Assembly (NCBI GenBank): GCA_905221605.1
Contig: CAJNDS010000097.1
Span: forward strand, 1-64,000
Source: Symbiodinium natans
Taxonomy: Eukaryota > Sar > Dinophyceae > Suessiales > Symbiodiniaceae
Reading direction: 5' to 3'
DNA length: 64,000 bases
Both the position numbers and the translations under genes were made by a program. The notes under the pieces were generated by a model. It saw nothing but the letters and a program-made list of their open reading frames with translations, did not search any database and was not told where the DNA came from. Positions 1 through 12,060 of this stretch are shown piece by piece. Each line of letters starts with the position of its first letter. Position 1 is the stretch's first letter.

Positions 1-811
1 AATTCTAATTTAACGGGAATAGCCTTGTGTCCAAGCCATGCACGCCCGCTCGTGGCGCTTGGAAGCGCCCCCCGCTGCCCACGCCTAGTCGTTGAGCTGA
101 CGGCTGCGCGCCACAAGGGTGCGACCACCCTCTTACACTTGGATGCCGAGGGGGCGGGGGTCTTATGGGGAGAGATTTCAGAGATGGGCGTGTCCTTGGT
201 TTGAGGTTCTGTTTTGGGGATTCCTAGTTTGCCAAGTTGGTCTCGAAGGGGCGCCTTTGGATTGGAAGCCACAAGTAGAAAGGCGTGTCACTCATGGGGA
301 GGCAAGTAGAATCCGCAGATCGACTTGGATTAACGCAGCTTCTTTGTTCTTCTTACACCACACACGTAGTTGTGCAGCCAACGTTCGCGGTAGCAACAGT
401 TCCGTCCGTAAAAGCTCCCTCGGCGGCGGAGACAACTTCCTCAGCCAATGTTGGGAGGTTTGGATTGGGACATTCTTTGCGGTGTCAGAAAGGTTGTTTG
501 GTTCAGTGTGTGGCCGTGGGATATTCCGGGAGTCACTTATCATAGATGTTGGACAACGCTTCGTTCCCCCGGCGTACCTCTTTTACATGAGTTTGGAACT
601 CGCTGCGCGATTAGATTGGGTGCGCTCTCTCATCTTAGTCTGCGGGATTCTCGTATATTGGGCCGATATCCACTTCCCTATCCCTCTTTGTCGGGTCCTA
701 TCATGCATTCATGCCGGTATTTGTTCTGGCTGCATGCCATGGACCACTCGAATCGGATTGCTCCTTCTGGTGTATCATTGGCCAGCTTTCCCACGGAGGG
801 AGGCAGACGAT

Positions 812-2085
812 ATGGACATCGACGAAGGTAGGAAGATTCGGCGCAGAGCAGATGAGGCCATGGAGGCCATGGGAGATTCTCAAGCAGGGGGGATTGCTGG
901 CTCGCGGGCTAGGGCCGGAGATGATGGGACAGCGGCGACGTTTCGGGAACTCTTTGGGGAAGATGTCTCTAGCGAACAATTGCTTGCGGAGGAACAACAG
1001 GGGGGTAGACGATTATTGATGGGTCAATTACATTATTGTCCTGTTGAAGGCTGCCCGCGATGCCTCGGGGGGGGAGGACCAGGATGGAAAAGCGTGGATG
1101 CTGTCAGGGCTCATGTGGATCTTCACCTCGCTGGGGAGCTCCCGGGGAGGCCCACCCAACAATGGCTTCGCGATCGGAAGTTAGGTTGTTGTCGGGTTTG
1201 TGGCCTTTCGGCTAGTCTTCGCGTTCACGAAGGGGTGCATTCTCGATGTTGGCCCAAACTCATCAGCCCCCAGATGCCCGAGAACCATGCCATAGATGAC
1301 CAGAGCGAACTTCCAACCCTCAAAGCAATTTTTACCGAACCAATTTATACTAAGGAACTCTATCCGCCATCGTTGATCCCGCTTGCGCGAGAGGAATATG
1401 GCAAATGTATCGCTGCGGTGTTGCGGACCAACCGGTGGGACGCTTGGGAAACGAATTCTGCTGACTCCGAGGCCAAACAGGCTTGCCGCAGGGCATGGAC
1501 GGAACTCCTCATGTTTCCGAAAACTATCTGTAGACAATTTGGTAAGGGTCAGAAACCGCGGCAATCCCTCAATTTTTCACGGGCCCTACTCCTTAGATGG
1601 AAATTGGGTGAGCGTGCTACACTTTGGAAAGATGCCCTTCAAGCCCAGAAGTGCCCCCGAGCCCCTAAGGAAGCTGCTTCTCCAGCCATAGGCGAACTGC
1701 ATCGTAATGTCGAACGTCTCGTGATGACTGGTCGAGCCGGTCAGGCCCTTCAACGCTTGCTTTCGCCGGGGCTCGCGCATGACACTCCTGCTGTGCAAGC
1801 CAAGCTGGCGGCTAAATTCCCCGCCCCAAGCATACCTCCTAGGAGCCCCGCTCTTGTTCCCGGAAATACGCCCGAAATACCTGCTCCGCTCCTCCTCAAG
1901 GCTCTTCAGTCCTTCCAGGTTGGTAAAGGCCCAGGTCCAGATGGACTGCGCGCGGATTTCTTACGGCTTCTGTGTGGCGAGACAGGGGATGTAGATTCTT
2001 TCGTGGAGTTAGTCCGGGATTTCGTTCAACTCCTTGCGGAAGGACACGCGCCAATCGCGCTCCGTGCTTGGATTGGGGGGGGGGA
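812..2085 (+). pseudogene. Retrotransposon polyprotein, N-terminal zinc-finger and start of RT (copy A)
   Basis: The ATG at 812 (MDIDEG) is chosen because copy B has the equivalent MEIDDL at 6327; the frame is open further upstream but without conserved starts. A C2H2-type finger runs from Cys at 1037 to His at 1124 (spacing C-x4-C...H-x3-H). A second motif at about 1187-1255 has CxxC...H...H..C. In R2-like elements such fingers bind the target DNA. The first RT block (GPGPDGLRADF, about 1927-1960) lies at the end of this frame. The frame runs out at 2179 because of a frameshift at a G10 run (about 2077-2086); translation must change frame there to reach the RT core. Confidence 0.8.
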
Positions 2086-3614
2086 CCCTGGTGGGCATAG
2101 GCAAAAGAGACGCTCATGGGCGAGCCGTCCCGCTCGACCAGGACGCTCGTCTTATCGTCATGGGGACAGTTTGGCGTAAATTGGTATTCAAGACAACTTT
2201 CCTTCTCGACAAAGAAAGTATCCAGAGTCGTCTTGCTCCCCAACAAGTTGCAGTAGGAATCCGTTCGGGGGCCGAGGCAATGATCCACGCCGCTCGCGCA
2301 TGGATTCGTGCTAACAACCACAAAACCGACTATGTTCTTCTGCAAAGAGACATCTCTAATGCTTACAATTCTGTCCACACTCACATGTTCTTGGACGAAT
2401 GTTATCAGTACGCCACGGCCTCTAGTAAGTTCGCCGAATTCTGCTATGGGGCCCCTAATCACCTCGTGTACCATGGTCGATTGATGCAATCCGCTCGCGG
2501 ACAGCAAGGCTGCCCCCTTATGGGGTCTCTTTTCTGCTTGGCCAGGAAACGAATGTATGAAGAAGCCTACGGTAATGCTGGGGGAAGCCATGCTTGTTTC
2601 GACCCTGAGTTCGCGGACGATGGTTTTTGTGGGGGGCCTGTCGCTTCAGTATGGGCGATTTTCGAGCAGGAAATTGCGCTCGCCGAGAAGTACGGACTTC
2701 ACTTTGACATGGGCAAAACTACTCTTTATCTCCTCTCAGGGGAAGCTTTCCATGCTGACCTTCGACCCTTTCAGGCTCTCGGAATTCGAATCGTGAAGGG
2801 AATCGACATTCAGATGCTTCAGGTTCCCATCAGCGGTCGGGAAGACTTTTACGCAGAATGGAACCGCCTCAAAATCGCTGCGATCGACGAGGCTGTGACG
2901 GCTATAGAACAGTTGCCCCACAAACACGTGGCCTTGCACTTATTGCAGAAATGCATGAGTTTCCCGAAGTTGTCTTATTGTAGTCGTACGATCAGTCGTT
3001 CCCATCTTCAACCATTGCTCGAGGCCCATAGTGAACGCATACGTGTTGCTCTTCAATACCTTCTAGGCAGACAGTTGACCGACAGACAATGGATCCAAGC
3101 GACGCTTCCGACGAAGGCCGGGGGACTAGGTCTGACGATCGACCGGATAGCTGTTCAGGGCGGTTTCATTTCTCGAGCCGACATTGCCATGGTTTGTTCA
3201 TGCCGGTCCACCAAAGAACAAGTTCGAGGAATGTTGGGCATTGCTGGAGATATGGGAATCGATCCCATCGAGGAGTCAGCTACTCGATCCTTGAGACAAC
3301 TTCTCCCGACTTCCATCTTAGGAGATGGCCCCAATGTTCTCAAGCAGCGAGATCTCAACCAAGCTGCTATTGAGAAGTCAGGCGCTTACCTCCTCCAAGC
3401 CCTTCCTGCAGGAGAAGTAGCTAGATTCCAGGCTTGCAGGGCACCTTGGGCCGACGGTTGGTTGAACGTCGTCCCGAGTTCTTGTTTCGACACCCTTCTG
3501 TCCAATGTTGCAGTCGTTGATTCTATTTCTTTGCGACTTGGTCTCGAGGTTCTCGAAAAAGCGAACATGTGTCCCTTTTGCCCCCAAGCCCTCGATCTTC
3601 TCGGTCACCATTGA
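2086..3614 (+). pseudogene. Reverse transcriptase core (copy A)
   Basis: Reverse transcriptase that would prime from nicked target DNA and copy the element RNA. Visible blocks: RLIVMGTVWRKLVFK (motif 2 region), QRDISNAYNS with the motif A aspartate at 2349, SARGQQGCPLMGSLF (motif B), EFADDGF with the catalytic FADD at 2610-2621 (motif C), and a thumb ending in KAGGLGL. All catalytic aspartates are present. The frame ends at a TGA (3612-3614) lying between the histidines and the last cysteine of a zinc knuckle, so this stop looks like a nonsense mutation rather than the natural end. Reading continues in the same frame after it. Confidence 0.85.
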
Positions 3615-4223
3615 ACGACTTGCATGGCAGGAGGTATGAGAACTCGAATGCACTATACTCTTCGAGATACGATCTTCCGCGCGGCCCACCAGGCCGGAAT
3701 GCGACCCAAACTCGAACCCGGAAGTTTGCTTCCTCACGATCTCGAACGTCGACCGGCGGACATTCTCCTCATGAGTACCCCTCTTCTTCGTCAAAACCAA
3801 TGGCGTCGGTATTCACAGCTCGCTCTTGACTTTGCCTTGGTCTCCCCCTTCTCGCTCTCTTCAATCGGGAGGGGCGTCGCGGAAATAGGGGCAGTCGCGC
3901 GTTTTTACGCAGAGAAGAAACGTCAAGATCGGGGCACCCAGGAAGCGTGCCAAGCACAACAGATAGGCTTTGAACCCATCGTTTTCGAAACTATGGGAGG
4001 ATGCGAGTTCGGAGCCCATCAACTTTTGAACAGCGTCTGTCAAGAATGCGACAAAGTCTTGAGTAGATCTGATGGGTCAACGAAATCTTTCTTGAAAGGA
4101 CGGATCTCGATCGATATCCAATGTGGCTTATCCCATATTCTTGAACGTTGCCGGACCGCCCAACTCGCAGAGGGCGACACGGAGGGGCACATTAGGAGAT
4201 TCATTCACGAGTGTAGTGGGTAA
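3615..4223 (+). pseudogene. Restriction-like endonuclease C-terminal domain (copy A)
   Basis: In frame with the RT core after the TGA at 3612. The knuckle is CPFC (3570-3581), HH (3606-3611), stop, then TTC with its Cys at 3621. Downstream comes RPAD (Asp 3759), ALDFALVSP (Asp 3828) and GFEPIVFETMGG (Glu 3987), which fits the PD-(D/E)XK-like nuclease found C-terminal in R2-type elements and used to nick the insertion site. Natural stop is TAA at 4221. Family-level role is established knowledge; assigning the catalytic residues here is inference from motif spacing and from conservation in copy B. Confidence 0.7.
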
Positions 4224-5540
4224 GTCATCTCGAATATCTGGAGCCAGGCTATCTCTCCTTTTGAGGTGATCCAAACGCGGGTGTTTGCTGCCGTCAGTGG
4301 CGCGCTGCCGCCCATCGTGATGGTTTGTTTAATCCCCATTTGTACAGGTCTTCTCGACGAGAAGTGTGGATGCCGAGGATTTCTCCGTTGTTTTCTTGCG
4401 ATCGCAGGACCTGGGGCTTAATTCGGGGTGGTGGCGGGCTTTTCAATTGGCTGCAGGTCTTATGATCGCGTGCTCTTGGTTCCTTTTGCTTTCTTCTGGC
4501 ATCCGGTAGTCTCTTTGTATTATAAATGGAGCGTAAGTCTCCTCTCTCTTTTTCGATATTAGATCGAATCTCGAACTTGGACTAATTGGAGCTTGTGGGA
4601 GTAGAAGTCTAGAGAGCAGAAGTCTCTCGCACTATCTTTCGTCGTCTCTCCTCAATGAAGATTTCGTAGTGAATTGGTGCGTTTGGGAGCACAAGTCTCT
4701 TGCACCGATTAGATGGCAAAGGGAAGATTGATACATCCCAAAATATTACGATTTAGTAATCTTGACATCTAATCGTCATTCGCCATAAAATCAAATCGAC
4801 AATTCGAGAATATCTCGAATGAATTCCCGCCACGATATTACAATCATTCCTTATCGCATATTCCTGAAGGAATGGCCAATAATCCCTTGGGCCACATCCG
4901 TAGACGCCTGGGCAGCACGGTATAGGGGTGTTTCTAATTTCCAAGTGTTGGGGGCGTATCTCTATCGATAGGTATATTTCGAATATAATTATGTTTCATG
5001 ATATAGGATTTTGATAATTTGGCGTCTCATTTTATAGATAATGAGAATGATATATATATATATATCTTTGAAAGATATTCGATATTTATAAATTATAATT
5101 AATCTTCATCCTCCAGAATTTTTCCTATTTTTCATGCAAATCAAATCAAATCGACAAGAAAAGACATACAAGAATGAGATATAAGAAAATCTCATAATAA
5201 ATATTCATTTATAAATAATAAATTCAACCATCTTTCAACTAATAGATTTCATTTTTCATGAAAAATATTCGATTCTTTAAATTTTTAGATATCTTCCTTA
5301 CATCTCATTAGTCGTCGAGAATAAGAGATGATATCAAATATTCAATATATATCGTCGGTCGTTCCTCGAGCGCTCTTTATTCATTTATATATTATCTATA
5401 TTGCAAAATAATATTCAAATATCTTAGAAATTATATACGATCCATTTTCTTAAGCATAACAAATATAATATCTTAAATGAAAAGATTAAAATCCGAAATA
5501 GAAATTTGGCTCAAGACGATCTCTTGTATTCAAGGCTCTG
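4224..5540. other. Element 3' region and AT-rich spacer, no gene
   Basis: Up to about 4.7 kb this is the presumed 3' untranslated region of copy A, with repeated words such as AGAAGTCT and AGTCTCT and short inverted arms (GTGC...GCAC near 4680-4704). From 4740 to about 5470 the DNA is strongly AT-rich with a short TA run near 5050. I see no coding potential, RNA gene or terminal repeat in it. Confidence 0.6.
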
Positions 5541-6326
5541 GAAATTCCGGGGCCGGGGTTGGATTGGAGGGGGGTGCGCCGATGGATGATGGATGCGTTT
5601 CCTCCCCCCACGCTCAGGGTGGGAGTTGGCGTGGTTTCTTTGGAATTGGGTTTGGTTGGTGTTCTGTGGGTTGGATTTTGTTATTGGTCAGCTTCAGGAG
5701 GATAATCAGGATGCGCGACGGGTGCATCAGAGAAGTGAACAGGCTAGACGTTTGGTTTCCAGTAAACGTTGCCTGTATTTGACTATCCTGTTGGTATTAG
5801 GTTTGGGGGTTATGGCTCGAGGTTGGGAGGATTGATCGATCCGTGGTATTGGCGGAATGGGAAGAATCTTCCAGGTTTTCAATAAGATGTTGTGCCAGAA
5901 TATCTCATTTGTGGATGTCATCTCTTCTACCTTCATCATCTTCGATCGTGCGCGACCACCGCGTGGCGAGGGGCCCGGGCTTCGTCAACCTTTGCCACAC
6001 GTGTCGTAGAGATATGTTTCTTCGGGTTGTTCTTGGAGAAGCTCCTTCCCGCCGGGATGTTGGTACAATTGGTCTATTTTGGGGTTTTGGGTTTCTGGAT
6101 TGGATTTCGATGAAATTGGATTCGAATGGTTCTATTTTGTATCGGGGTTGTAAGTTGGATGGTTGATATTCATTTGCCTCGACGTTTTTGTAGATGTTTC
6201 TCAGCTGATATGGGATATTGGATGACGATTGGCATGGCCTTTCTTCCGAGAGTCTGCGTCTTGTATGAGTGCCCAGTTTTCCCTGTTGATCTTCGATTTC
6301 AATCTCTCAATCCCCTTCCTGCCCGG

Positions 6327-6710
6327 ATGGAGATAGATGATCTCGCAGCTGCCCAGCCGGCATCGGTGGCAGACGTGATGCTTGCTGACTTGTTCGGGGG
6401 GGAGGTTAGCGAGGTTGAGGGTCATGGGCTGAATCTCAGTAAGCAAGATATTGGGCATGATTTCTTTTGTCCGGTTGTGGGATGCTCGCGTAGTCGCAAT
6501 CGTGGCCCAGCATGGGGATCTAAAGAGGCCCTACGGGCTCACTTAGATCTTCATCTTCAGGGAGAACTCCAGGGACGACCGGAGGATCGTTTCTTGGACG
6601 AGATGGGGTTGCGTTGTTGCCACGTTTGCGGACGAACTATTAGTGTTCGGCATATTTCGGGGGTGCATCCGGCTTGTTGGCCGAAGATTCGTGATCGTGG
6701 AGATTTTTGA
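6327..6710 (+). pseudogene. Zinc-finger N-terminal part (copy B)
   Basis: Starts at MEIDDL (6327), matching the start of copy A. Contains the same C2H2 finger (FCPVVGC...AHLDLHL, about 6465-6560) and the second motif RCCHVCG...HPACWPK (about 6610-6690). Ends in a TGA at 6708. The stretch 6711-6845 still matches copy A protein but only by changing frame around the A-run at 6780 and again near 6838. Confidence 0.7.
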
Positions 6711-6845
6711 GTTTCGTTCCCATTGAAATAACAAGTCCTTCCTTCACTTCAAGATATCTTCACCGCCCCTATATTCACGAAAGACCAGGTTCCCGTAGAA
6801 CTTTGACCAACGCTTCGGGAGGAATATGGCAAACTTCTTGTTGCA

Positions 6846-9060
6846 GTGAATTATTGTTCTAGGCCCGACGCTTGGGATCCGCTACCATTGGCCGATGGGG
6901 GGTTGGCTAGTGGTAGTGATTGTCTTGAGAAGCAGAGGGCTAGGCAGGCGTGGCATGAACTCCTCATGTTTCCGAAAGTGGTGTTACGCCAAAATAGAAG
7001 GGGTCAACGTAGAAGGCAGGCTTTGATATTCACGAAATCCTTATTGATCAGATGGAAATTTGGGGAAAGACAAAGACTTTAGGATGAAGTAATGATGGCC
7101 ACCGCGCGCTCACGGCGGCAGCAAAGGGGGGAAACAATCTCTAAAGAAGTAGTGCATGTGGATATTCGCCGCTTCGTATCGTTGAGACGGGCGGGGTGTG
7201 CTCTTCAACGGCTTGTCTCTCTTGGATTGGCGGCTGCCACTGCCCAGGTGAAATCGAAGCTGATGAATAAATTTCCCACTAATCCTTCGGGAACTTTGGT
7301 GCGCTCCGCGCTCCCGCCGACCCTAGAGATTGAACTTTCCGTTCTCTTGGAAGCTCTGCATTCATTTCCTGTGGGGGCAGGGCCGGGACCTGATGATTTG
7401 CGCGCGGATTTCTTGAAGGGACTTGTCGGCCATTCTCTGGAATCTCCTTTGCTTCCTCTTCTCCAGGCCTTTATTCAGGAGATGGCTGACGCTAATGTGT
7501 CGCTTACTTTGCAGCCCTGGTTGGCGGGGGGAACTCTCATAGGCGTTGGTAAGATCGGAAAGGATGGAATTCCTATTGATTTGGCCCAAGATGCCAGACC
7601 TATTGCGATGGGACAAATCTTCCGTAAATTGGTCTTCAAGTATTCCTTTCGTATGGATTCATCCCAAATTAGTGCCAGGTTGCTTCCTCATCAATTTGTT
7701 ATTGGTATTTCGGGTGGGACCGAGATTCTGGTGCATTCAGCTCGGGAATGGATAGGACATAATAGGACCAATCCTAGAATGGTCCTTTTATAGAAGGATA
7801 TTAAGAACGCGTTCAATGAAGTCCTCCCTGATATCTTTCTCGAGGAATGTCGAAAGCATGCTCCCTCGTCTTCGCGATTTGCTGATTGGTGCTATGGGTC
7901 TCCTAGTCATTTGATTTATGACGATTGTATAGCTTTCAATTGTAGAGGTCAACAGGATTACCCTATGATGATATCTCTCTTCTGTTTGGTAAGGAGACGC
8001 CTTGTTGAGGAGGCTCAACAGAATATAGGAATCCACTTGCCCTTTGCTCCGGAGTATGCAGATGATGGGTTCTCGGGGGGGCGTGTCGAGGATACTTGGA
8101 AATTATTTCAGGAAGAACTCCGGCTCGCGGACAAATATGGTCTGAGATATGATCTTGGGCAGTGTCGTCTTTATCTCTTGGCTGGGGATGGTTTCCGTGG
8201 GGGTGTCAGTCCTTTCCAGGGTCTTGGAGTCCACGTTGATGCTACTTATGATATCCAGATGTTGAAGATCCCGATTTCTAGGAGTCCTGAGTTCCTGAAA
8301 AATTGGTGTCTTGATAAATAGCGAGATTTCGAACGTTTCTTTCGGGAGCTCCCAATTTTGGAGAACAAGCATGTGGCTTTCCATCTGCTGCAAACTTGTA
8401 TGGGGTGACCACAATTGAATTATCTAGGAAGGAACGTTCCACGATATTTCTTGACTAGCCTTCTGGAATGGTACGATCGACGGTGCCACGAAACTTTCGA
8501 GGACCTTCTTGGAGAAAGGCTTTCGGATGGTATGTGGTGGCAGGCTTCTCTTCCTGTGAAAGCTGAGGGGCTTGGTCTCTCCACTGAGGGCATTTCCTTG
8601 AAGGATCAAGTCCTTGGAAGAGCTGATATTATCTTTGTTGTTGCGTATAAAGCATCCCGCAGAATTGTTGATGAATTGGTCCCGTCTATTCCGGAGCATT
8701 CAAAGATTGGGTGGTCGCCGGCAATCCAGCGCTTGGAGACTCTTTTTCCCCAATGGAGAGATGATATACGCGACCCCGATTCTAGGCTCAAATAGAAGGA
8801 AATGTTTGCCGTTGCTATTGGATCATCTCGAACGATGTTGGAGGGCGCCCTTTCTGATGCTCATCATAGGGTTTTGCTTGCATTCTCGGCACCTTGGGCC
8901 GAGGGGTGGGTTCGAGTTAGTCCTAATCACGCCTTTGATATTTGCTTGTCTAATGCTGCATTCATCGATATTGTTTCCATGCGGCTTGGGAAAGCGGTTT
9001 TTCAGATTGAGATGGATTGTCCACGTTATTCGTAGAGTCAGGATGAATTTGGATATCATT
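6846..9060 (+). pseudogene. Reverse transcriptase core (copy B), interrupted by stops
   Basis: One continuous reading frame for the RT, interrupted by stops at 7080 (TAG), 7791 (TAG), 8319 (TAG), 8406 (TGA) and 8793 (TAG), then TAG at 9033. Recognisable blocks: GAGPGPDDLRADFL, PWLAGGTLIGVGK, KDIKNAFNEV (motif A, directly after the TAG at 7791), CRGQQDYPMM (motif B), EYADDGFSGG (YADD at 8055-8066), and LPVKAEGLGL in the thumb. Two TAGs sit where copy A has a glutamine and one where it has a tryptophan, as expected for C-to-T or G-to-A changes. Separate open segments here are not separate genes. Confidence 0.8.
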
Positions 9061-9067
9061 TTTCAAT

Positions 9068-9613
9068 GTGTCATATGGTAGGGGCAAAATTCAATTCCAT
9101 AATATGATTCGAGATGAGATCTATCGTATTCTCTATATTGGCGGTCTCCGATCTAAATTGGAACCTGTAGATCTTTTACCAGATTTGCCAGGGCAACGGC
9201 CCGCAGATGTAATGACTCTTCCTACTGCTTCGTGTAGACAATCGACGTGGGGACTATTGCCGCGCTTGGCCTTGGATATCTCTGTTGTTTCCTTTTTCAA
9301 ACCACAAGCCAGTGGGTTCGAAACGGCTGAAAGAAAACGAAGAAATCGTCAGACGGCCATGAGATGTCCGGAACAAAGATTGGGATTTGAGCCTCTTATA
9401 TTTGAAATTACTGGTGGTCTTAATCCGGAGGGAGATCGTATCTTATCATCTTTGTGTCGAGTAGTGGATGTTCATCGTCAGAAGCCGCATGGCGTAATAT
9501 GCCAAATCTTGAAAGAACATCTTTCATTCATATTCCAGAGACTTGCCCACGTTTGTTTGCGGCGGGTCCGGGATGGAGACGATAATCAAGAAAAAGTGTG
9601 GCGGCAATGTTGA
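9068..9613 (+). pseudogene. Restriction-like endonuclease part (copy B)
   Basis: After a frameshift near 9070-9090 the frame carries MIRDEIYRILYIGGLRSKLE, QRPADVM, LALDISVVS and RLGFEPLIFEITGG, matching the copy A endonuclease domain including both aspartates and the glutamate. The zinc knuckle ahead of it (9000-9065) has lost one cysteine: CPFC of copy A is CPRY here. Stop near 9611. Confidence 0.7.
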
Positions 9614-11080
9614 TTGCGTTTGCAGGCCCCTCGCGCAGATATTGAGATGATCGTAGTCTTTTTGACATCAAAGAATATCTGTTTTGTCGTGTTCTTCTCT
9701 TCGTTGATTGAATTTCTGGGTCTCATTTGGGTCTTTTTTTCTCCATTTTCTGATGCGATTCTGTGTCCTTGGGTTTAATTGGGGGTGGCGGTGGGCCTTT
9801 AATGCATTGCCTGGGGGCTTAGAGTCGCGAGATGTTTGCCATGATACTTGACGACCTGATTGCCTGCACTTGTATTCTAAGAATCTAAGAAGGCTCTAAA
9901 TTAGTGTTTTTGGGCGCAGAAGTCGCTTGTGATCATTCAAGAAAATGAAAGATAAAATAAACTAGAGGGGACCCGTCGATTCCATCGACGGCATATCCGC
10001 CTACTAAGTAGAAATAGATATACGTTAAAACTCTGAAAAAAGTGCGGACAAATAAAATATCCAAGTATTTTCGGGATCTCTATATAGATATTTGAGAGTC
10101 TGATGTGTGAGCGTGGTGGGTAAGAATTTATTTAGCAAGAACTTGAATGAATGATTTAATGCGAAGGTAGGATTTAAGGATTACGATTTAAGATTTATGT
10201 CCTATGATTTGCCATCATAGTTCGAATAGAAATAAGCTCCCAAGATAATATCCTCAATGAGCCTTAAAACTTACAAATTGCCTTATCACGACCCCTCCTT
10301 TCAAGCTGATCCATGAAGGGCGCAAGAGGCCTTTGCTCCCCAAAGCGCCTATTAAGAAAGATGACATAATGATAAGAGAATACGACGATTTCTATATCCA
10401 AATACCCGGAATCGGAAATGAGACCAACCTACCAACCAAAAGTTTCGTACTCTCCAGGATACATCTTTTTTTTAAAGTCCACCTCCATCCCCCAATTAGA
10501 GAAATGTCCCAGAAAGACGAAAAATAAAAGAAGATAACGAAGATTCTAAAAAAATTCCTCGATCCCAGATCCGAAATCCTTAATCCCAAATGCCTCGATA
10601 TCTCATATAATATCATTAAAACCATAATTTCTCAAAATATTAGGAATTCGTCCTTTCATTTAGATGGTATTCTAAATTCTTGTGCCAAATTAAAGTCCAA
10701 AGTTCGTAGGATTCCCTATGGCTCGCCCTTGCGCCACCTTATGCCATGCTAGCGAATAACCATAATAGAACATAATATCGATAAAATTCCCTAATCGATA
10801 CATTTACAATAGGCTACTCTAAAATTTGAAATTTACCTAATATTAGAATTTAAGATTCTTAATCCTCGCATTCGCCCTTAGACCCCCTCTCCCCTTACGC
10901 CATGTTAGACTTTAGCGCCATGCTAATATGAAAATAAGATGTATGAGGCGGATCCAAATAATCACGAAAAGAAAAAATTTAGAATAAAAGATAATATATC
11001 TAAAGATTTTATGAGGTTATCGAAATAAATAATTGAAATATTATCATCGCAATACCAATCCGATTCCAAGCCCCCAAATA
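9614..11080. other. Element 3' region and AT-rich spacer, no gene
   Basis: To about 9940 this is the 3' region of copy B. From 9950 to 11080 the DNA is AT-rich and poor in open frames, with one hairpin-like GGACCCGTCGATTCCATCGACG near 9969. Nothing in it looks coding. Confidence 0.5.
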
Positions 11081-12060
11081 ACCCCTCAAAATACAAAAGT
11101 GCTCAATCCTCAACAGCCCCATCACAATCCCTCTCTTCAATAGTTCCTCCCTTCATCAATCCCCCCTTCAATAACCCCTTCCTTTAACAACCCCTCCCCA
11201 GCCCCTCAACAAGCCCTCCTCAACTCAAGCCCTCAACAAGTCTAGTCCCTCAAATCCCAACCCCTCAGCACCCCAAAACCATCCACCCCCCACACAAAAA
11301 ACAAAACCCCCCAAAACCCCAACCTTTCAGCCCCAACCCCTCAACCACAACCCCTCAGGCCCAGCCCCTCAACACCCCAAAATCATCCATCCCCCCCCAC
11401 GTCCGACAAAACCCAAACCATTACAACAAAAAACAAAACCCCCCAAAACCCCAACCTTTCAGCCCTTCCACCCCCCGCCACGCCCGACAAAATCCAAACC
11501 ATTACAACAAACCCCCCAAAACCCCAACCTTTCAACCCCAACCCCTCAACCGCAGCCCCTCAAACCCAAACCCCTCAGCCCCCCAAAACAACCCACCCCC
11601 GCCGCACCCGACAAAACCATCCCCCACCACGACCGACAAAACCCAAACCATTACAACAACAAACAAAACCCCCCAAGACCCCAACCTTTCAGCCCCAACC
11701 CCTCAACCGCAGCCCCTCAACCCCAACCCCTCAACACCCCAAAACCATCCACCCCCCACCACGCCCGACAAAATCCAAACCATTACAACAAACCCCCCAA
11801 AACCCCAGCCTTTCAACCCCAGCCCCTCAACCGCAGACCCTCAAACCCAGCCCCTCAGCCCCCCAAAACCACCCACCCCCCACCACACCCCACAAAACCC
11901 AAACCATTACAACAAAAAACAAAACCCCCCAAAACCCCAGCCTTTCAGCCCCAACCCCTCAACCGCAACCCCTCAGCCCCAGCCCCTCAGCACCCCCAAA
12001 ACCATCCATCCCCCACCACGCCCGACAAAACCCAAACCATTACAACAAAAAACAAAAACC
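11081..12060. repeat. C-rich minisatellite, unit about 125-150 bp
   Basis: Near-tandem repeats with almost no G on the plus strand. The word CCAAACCATTACAAC recurs at 11413, 11494, 11643, 11775, 11899 and 12032, giving spacings of 81, 149, 132, 124 and 133 bp. Each unit also carries AACCTTTCAGCCCC, CCCCTCAACCGCAGCCCC and a CCACGCCCGAC block. The copy starting at 11413 is shortened. Confidence 0.85.

Larger units (their letters stand above)
1..4740 (+). mobile_element. RLE-type non-LTR retrotransposon, copy A
   Basis: LINE-like element made of a leader, one long coding region (812-4223, in two frames) and a 3' untranslated stretch. Domain order is two zinc-finger motifs, reverse transcriptase, CCHC-like knuckle, then a PD-(D/E)XK-like endonuclease. 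That order is typical of the R2/NeSL/HERO group with a C-terminal restriction-like endonuclease; no apurinic-type endonuclease is visible upstream. The 3' end is placed near 4.7 kb because sequence around 4400-4470 matches the downstream part of copy B (about 9745-9830), after which AT-rich spacer begins. The left end may lie outside the window. No poly(A) tail or target-site duplication was found. Confidence 0.85.
5540..9940 (+). mobile_element. RLE-type non-LTR retrotransposon, copy B (decayed)
   Basis: Second element of the same family and orientation as copy A, with the same domain order and a similar leader and 3' region (TTTAATTGGGGGTGGCGGTG near 9775 against TTAATTCGGGGTGGTGGCGG near 4420). 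It is a distinct lineage, not a recent duplicate: aligned protein blocks are clearly diverged. Coding sequence from 6327 to 9613 contains at least seven in-frame stops and several frameshifts, so it is inactive. Ends are approximate. Confidence 0.8.

Noticed and set aside
119-811. Upstream extension of the copy A polyprotein to the open-frame edge
   Set aside because: The edge starts with GTG, and the conserved start shared with copy B is the ATG at 812.
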